Shown here: positions 60,197 through 64,000 of the stretch, in pieces
How positions within the stretch are numbered: position 1 is the first letter of the stretch
Layout of the letters: every line of letters starts with the position of its first letter
Source of the DNA: Erythrophleum ivorense
Taxonomy: Eukaryota > Streptophyta > Magnoliopsida > Fabales > Fabaceae
Direction of reading: 5' to 3'
Length of the DNA stretch: 64,000 nucleotides
Assembly (NCBI GenBank): GCA_026724425.1
Contig: JAIUCV010000004.1
Location: 196,001-260,000 of the forward strand
The notes under the pieces: generated by a model
Database searches by the model: none
Told to the model about the DNA's origin: nothing
What the model saw: the letters and a program-made list of their open reading frames with translations, nothing else
Made by a program: the position numbers and the translations under genes

Positions 60197-61405
60197 GTTT
60201 GTCCATCCTCATTTCTTTGATGCTTCAGCTTGTCAATTTGCTCTAGATAGGTATCTGTCATGTAAAATCCTTGAAATGTATTGAAGTTGTTTAGGTGAAT
60301 GATATTGAAGTTGTTTAGAGTGGTAAATGAGGAAGGGTAAGAAGCCAGTATGGCTATATAGAATAATCTCTTTATCATGAAACACAGAGGGAAAGCAACC
60401 TAGGTTCCAAATAAAGAAGTGTAAATAATTCTTGAAATGAATTTGCTGTTGATATGTAAAATGCCCAGGTAGAAAGATGGTTTTTTTAAAGGATTTTATG
60501 CTTGGGGGCAGGAGGGCTGGTGATGGGGAACTTTTTTATGGTGGCTTTGTGTTTACAAATGGTATATTATTATTGTCTTGGTTCTGATATTTCTACAGTT
60601 TTATGATCACCTGTCTGGCTCATCAAAGGAAAATGACACTTTCTTATTTGGAGTCTTCCCCCCCCCCCCCCCCCCTTCTTTTTCCTCTGTTCTTCTTTCA
60701 AATATTGAGAGTAAAATATTGATAATGTGAGCTCTTAATATTTGATTAGGAGGTATTTAATTTCTTTGTTTCTTATTTTTGGTCTATAAAATCTGATGGT
60801 CTAATCTGGTCATTCTTGGAAACATTTTGATTAATCCATTCGTATCAGATTAGAAACTGTTGTCTCATGTACCTCTGCTGGGTGAATGATTATAGAGTCA
60901 TATAGAGAGCCGGCCATCCTGGAAAAGTATTTTCAGACATACTGTCTCCAGTCTAATCTATTAATGGTTTGACATTGTAGTCAGCTTGTGTGCCATTATT
61001 TGCAGCATTTTGAATTTTCAATGTGATCTGAGTTTTTGAGATTTTACATCTTTTGTCTAGAGGTTCACCTAGCCAAAACTTTTGATCATGTTTTGCCTTG
61101 ATTGTACATGAGTAGCTTCCGCTATTTTTATTTTCTAGAAGGCAGATTGTTTGCCTGTTAAGTGTACTCTGAAGTTGATTTGGAGCCTTTAGTGTCTGAT
61201 GTATTGATTAGTGAAGATCCAATAATTCTTGGACAAGATGAATAAATAGTTCTAGGTTCATGTATATGGTATCCTGATGAATTTAATCTAAATTTAAATT
61301 TAAGACGTGACCAGAAACTCATTGGATAACTTGTATTACATTCTGGATTATTTTTTTTCCTGCAAGTTACCTGCTCACTATAACATAATCACAATAATCT
61401 TAGCC
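60197..61405 (+). other. WIP intron 1, left part
   Basis: No exon was found. It contains an uninterrupted run of 18 cytosines at 60658-60675. The frame at 61307-61582 is a by-product of the minisatellite that follows. Confidence 0.55.
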
Positions 61406-61409
61406 TTTC

Positions 61410-62405
61410 ATGAGCTTATTATGCTTTTTGGGGTACCCTATGATGAGCTTATCGTATCTTTTGAGGTTCCCTTTTTGAAGCTATACAAACTTTCTGTAGT
61501 TCCTTTTCTTAAGCTTAACATACTTTATGTTCTCTTTTTTAAGCTTGACTTTTTTTTTGGAACTGTTATATCTTGGATTTAAATATCTTGGATCTGTCAT
61601 ACAATATAACGGGGAAATAGAAAAAGACGTAAAACATAGGATTTAAACGGGGTGGATGAAGTGAAAGAGTGCTTCGAGTGTTATTTGTGACAGAAGAGTA
61701 CCACTCAAACTTAAGGGTAAATTTTACTGCACAGTTATAAGACCTGCAATGTTGTATGGAACTGAGTGTTTGGGCAATAAAAAGTCAACAAGAGAATAAG
61801 TTCAATGTTACAGAGATGAGAATGTTGCGTTGGATGAGTGGACACACTAGGCGAGATCGGATTAGAAATGAATGCATTAGAGAGAAGGTGGAAGTCGCAT
61901 CTATTGTGAAAAAGATTGTAGAATCAAGACTTAGATGGTTTGGTCATGTTGGGAGGAGACCTATAAAAGCCCCAATTAGGAGAGTAGATGAGATGGAGAA
62001 TAATCGAATAATAATTAGAGGTAGAGGAAGACCAAGAAAAACTATAGGAGAAATTATTAAGAGAGATTTAGATTTAAATGATTTGTCTAAAAATATGATT
62101 TACGATAGGTGTTTATGGTGTCAATTGATCATGTAGTCGACCCCACTTAGTGGGTAAAGGCTTTGTTGTTGTTGCTTATTGTTGTTGTTGTTTTTTTTTT
62201 GGAACTGTCTTTATTAAGCTTAACATAGTTTTTAGTGTTCCCTTTCTTAAGCCTAACATATTTTTGCAGTTCCCTTTCTTAAGCTTGACATATTTATTGG
62301 AGTTCCCTTTCCCTTTCTTAAGCTTTAACATATTTTTTTCAGTTCCCCTCCATAAGCACATCATACGTGTTGGAGTTCTCTTTCACAAGCTTATACCTTT
62401 TAGAG
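61410..62405 (+). repeat. AGCTTAACATA..GTTCCCTTTCTTA minisatellite, split by a LINE
   Basis: Diverged units of about 36-45 bp carrying (A)AGCTTAACATA(C/T)TTTT and (A/T)GTTCCCTTTCTTA recur at 61410-61549 and again at 62209-62405. The LINE at 61567-62191 interrupts the array, showing that the array is the older feature. Confidence 0.75.
61567..62191 (+). mobile_element. 5'-truncated RTE-type LINE with target duplication
   Basis: The plus strand encodes the C-terminal end of a plant RTE-like reverse transcriptase: YLGSVIQYNGEIEKDVKHRI at 61570-61640, KLKGKFYCTVIRPAMLYGTE at about 61708-61766, EMRMLRWMSGHTRRDRIRNE, SRLRWFGHVGRRP, RGRGRPRKTIGE, ending near 62136. The 3' end GACCCCACTTAGTGGGTAAA is followed by a (TTG)n tail, as is usual for this family. 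A perfect 17-bp duplication TTTTTTTTTGGAACTGT flanks it (61550-61566 and 62192-62208). Two in-frame stops near 61650-61665 and the 5' truncation make it inactive. It is in the same orientation as the WIP gene. Confidence 0.9.
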
Positions 62406-64000
62406 TTCCAAAACCTTATTCTTGGTTCATCTACCGCATCTCTCTACATTGATAATGTCCCTTAATTCCAACGTTCATGTTCTCATTTCTTTTCTCTCTG
62501 CATTGCATTATTGCAATAATCTATACTTAGTACTTAAGGAGATTATTTGGTATATATCTGATATGTATGCTCTGGTCCCTCACTATTCTTTCCCCTTGCG
62601 CTTTTTTTCCCCCTCAAGAACTTTATATTCAATTAATTTCATACCATGTTAAAGCTTTATTGGATTCATGAGTAGTTCTTTCTGTTTACATCCTTTTGTG
62701 AGATTCTTGTTTGTCCCAATATTATAACGGAAAAAACTTAAATGTAGTTATTTGTATCCTTGTTCTTAGTTTCTTTAATCAAAACATAACAAGTATATGG
62801 TTCTCCAATTAAAACACAACAAGTGTATGGTTTTTGCAAAATGCTTTTTGCATACAACTATATGATTTTCCCAGTTAAACAATATGCTTGTATTTTTATT
62901 GGAAAATTTTATATTTATCATATTTTGACTGAGAAATCCGATAATAAGGATATAAGAAATTGCATATAAATTTAGTCCTATTATAATTTATAATTTTATC
63001 TCTATCATTTGTTATATGCTTTTCAAGATGCTTCCTTTCCTAGTTGCATGATTACTTAGTGAGACTTGAGAGATGATATAAATCCCAACTTAGCTAGTTT
63101 ATCTCTGTGCAAATTTAAGTCAAGAACACTTGATAAATGCAATCAATCTTTGTGAAATCAGAATGGCTATGGGATTGGGAATTTGATGCAGGACCATGAG
63201 TCCCACACTGGCTGTAAGACACAGGACTCCCATAATCATTGAGGCTCTTTCCTCCTGTGGCTTTTAGGAGTGGGTTCTTCTTTATCATTTGAATGGAATA
63301 ACAATTTCTGGTCCAGTGTTTGGTTCTCTCTTTCCATGCCCCTGTTAGACTCTGTACCTGGAATTATAGCTGTGACTAAATAAGGATAATTAGGAATTAA
63401 ACCAAATTTTATTCATTTCTGGTTGCAAGGAATTGCCATTTTTACCCCTTGGGAGAGAATGGTCGTACTTTTTTTGGGGGGGGGGGGGACTTGTTATGGA
63501 AGGGGATATAGCAAAGTGTAAACAGACAAGGAAAGGACACTCCTGCCATATCATCCATGATGGACCGAACACAACCCCTTGAATGGAGGGCAAAATTTGA
63601 GACACCAACATCCAGAACATGAGCATACAATGCTAACCATTCTGCTACTTAAGATGGTCATTCTATCGCTGTGGAATTGAGGCTCAAAGTGGAATTCTCA
63701 TTCTTTGCCCTTTTTTGTACAATTCCTGGGAAATACTCATTCTTAATGGAGGCAGGAATGGAATCACCATTCATTTGTACCAAACGAGCTTTTAGTTGGC
63801 TGAGGAATTTATGTAAGAACTTGTTTAAGTTACTTTTGCAGTCCTACCCGGTTTGGATGGGCTTAAGAAAATGACTTGTTTTTTTAAACTATTTTCCATT
63901 TATTTTCATTTTCCTGTAATTATAGGTTACTGAAATAACTTGAAAATAGCTGTTATATATATATATATATGTTGGCCAATAGAAAACAGCTTATATAGTG
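62406..64000 (+). other. WIP intron 1, right part, without recognisable exons
   Basis: No coiled-coil exon of the WIP gene was found. Bases 63190-63330 (a GAGTCCCACACTGG motif) look LTR-derived, and about 63380-63800 ends in ACCAAACGAGC-type sequence typical of MITEs; neither has a partner in the window. There is a G run of 13 at 63476-63488 and a (TA)n run at 63955-63970. Confidence 0.45.

Noticed and set aside
61307..62452. Frames at 61307-61582 and 62150-62452 as a gene pair around the LINE
   Set aside because: Their Phe/Leu-rich repeats come from the AGCTTAACATA..GTTCCC minisatellite, not from a protein-coding gene.
1..64000. tRNA, rRNA and microRNA genes
   Set aside because: I saw no tRNA A/B-box pair with cloverleaf, no rRNA similarity, and the hairpins noticed belong to transposon subterminal palindromes. 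A tRNAscan and small-RNA mapping would settle this.

Overview
This is nuclear DNA from a core eudicot plant. The evidence is spliced genes with GT..AG introns, plant-only protein families (WRKY, WPP-interacting protein, plant-type TIR-NB-ARC), AT-rich intergenic DNA, and nested plant retrotransposons. The species cannot be named from the sequence. About five real genes lie among roughly 50 kb of repeats and non-coding DNA.

Genes, left to right: (1) an RraA-like / 4-hydroxy-4-methyl-2-oxoglutarate aldolase-like gene (CDS 10411-10911, +); (2) a group I WRKY factor of the WRKY2/WRKY34 type, five coding exons, 14056-17603 (+), 741 aa; (3) a plant-specific protein of unknown function of the At4g26450 / HAPLESS8-like type, four coding exons, 24994-20363 (-), 725 aa; (4) an intronless TIR-NB-ARC-TPR-like protein of the conserved XTNX/TNP clade, 40553-37596 (-), 985 aa; (5) the first coding exon of a WPP domain-interacting protein (WIP), 59143-60196 (+), whose remainder lies beyond the right edge. 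From memory, all five have Arabidopsis counterparts in one short stretch of chromosome 5 (about At5g56210-At5g56270), so the window looks like one ancestral neighbourhood inflated and locally rearranged by transposons.

Mobile DNA: a Gypsy-like LTR is present twice in opposite orientation, cut by the left edge (1-1623, -) and as an apparent solo LTR (44126-46865, +). A degenerate Copia element on the minus strand (27.4-29.8 kb) abuts a degenerate SIRE-type Copia element on the plus strand (30.15-35.7 kb) that keeps an env-like region and a 3' LTR. L1 and Copia remnants sit beside and inside gene 3. A 10.45-kb Mutator-like element (47672-58126) has terminal inverted repeats, a candidate 10-bp target duplication, a decayed MULE transposase, a decayed plant mobile domain (PMD) gene and a three-copy 0.62-kb tandem array. 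A 5'-truncated RTE-type LINE (61567-62191) with a perfect 17-bp target duplication sits in the first long intron of the WIP gene, inside an older minisatellite.

The genes do not form an operon or pathway; they are independent housekeeping, regulatory and immune-type genes. No tRNA, rRNA, CRISPR array or intact transposase was recognised.
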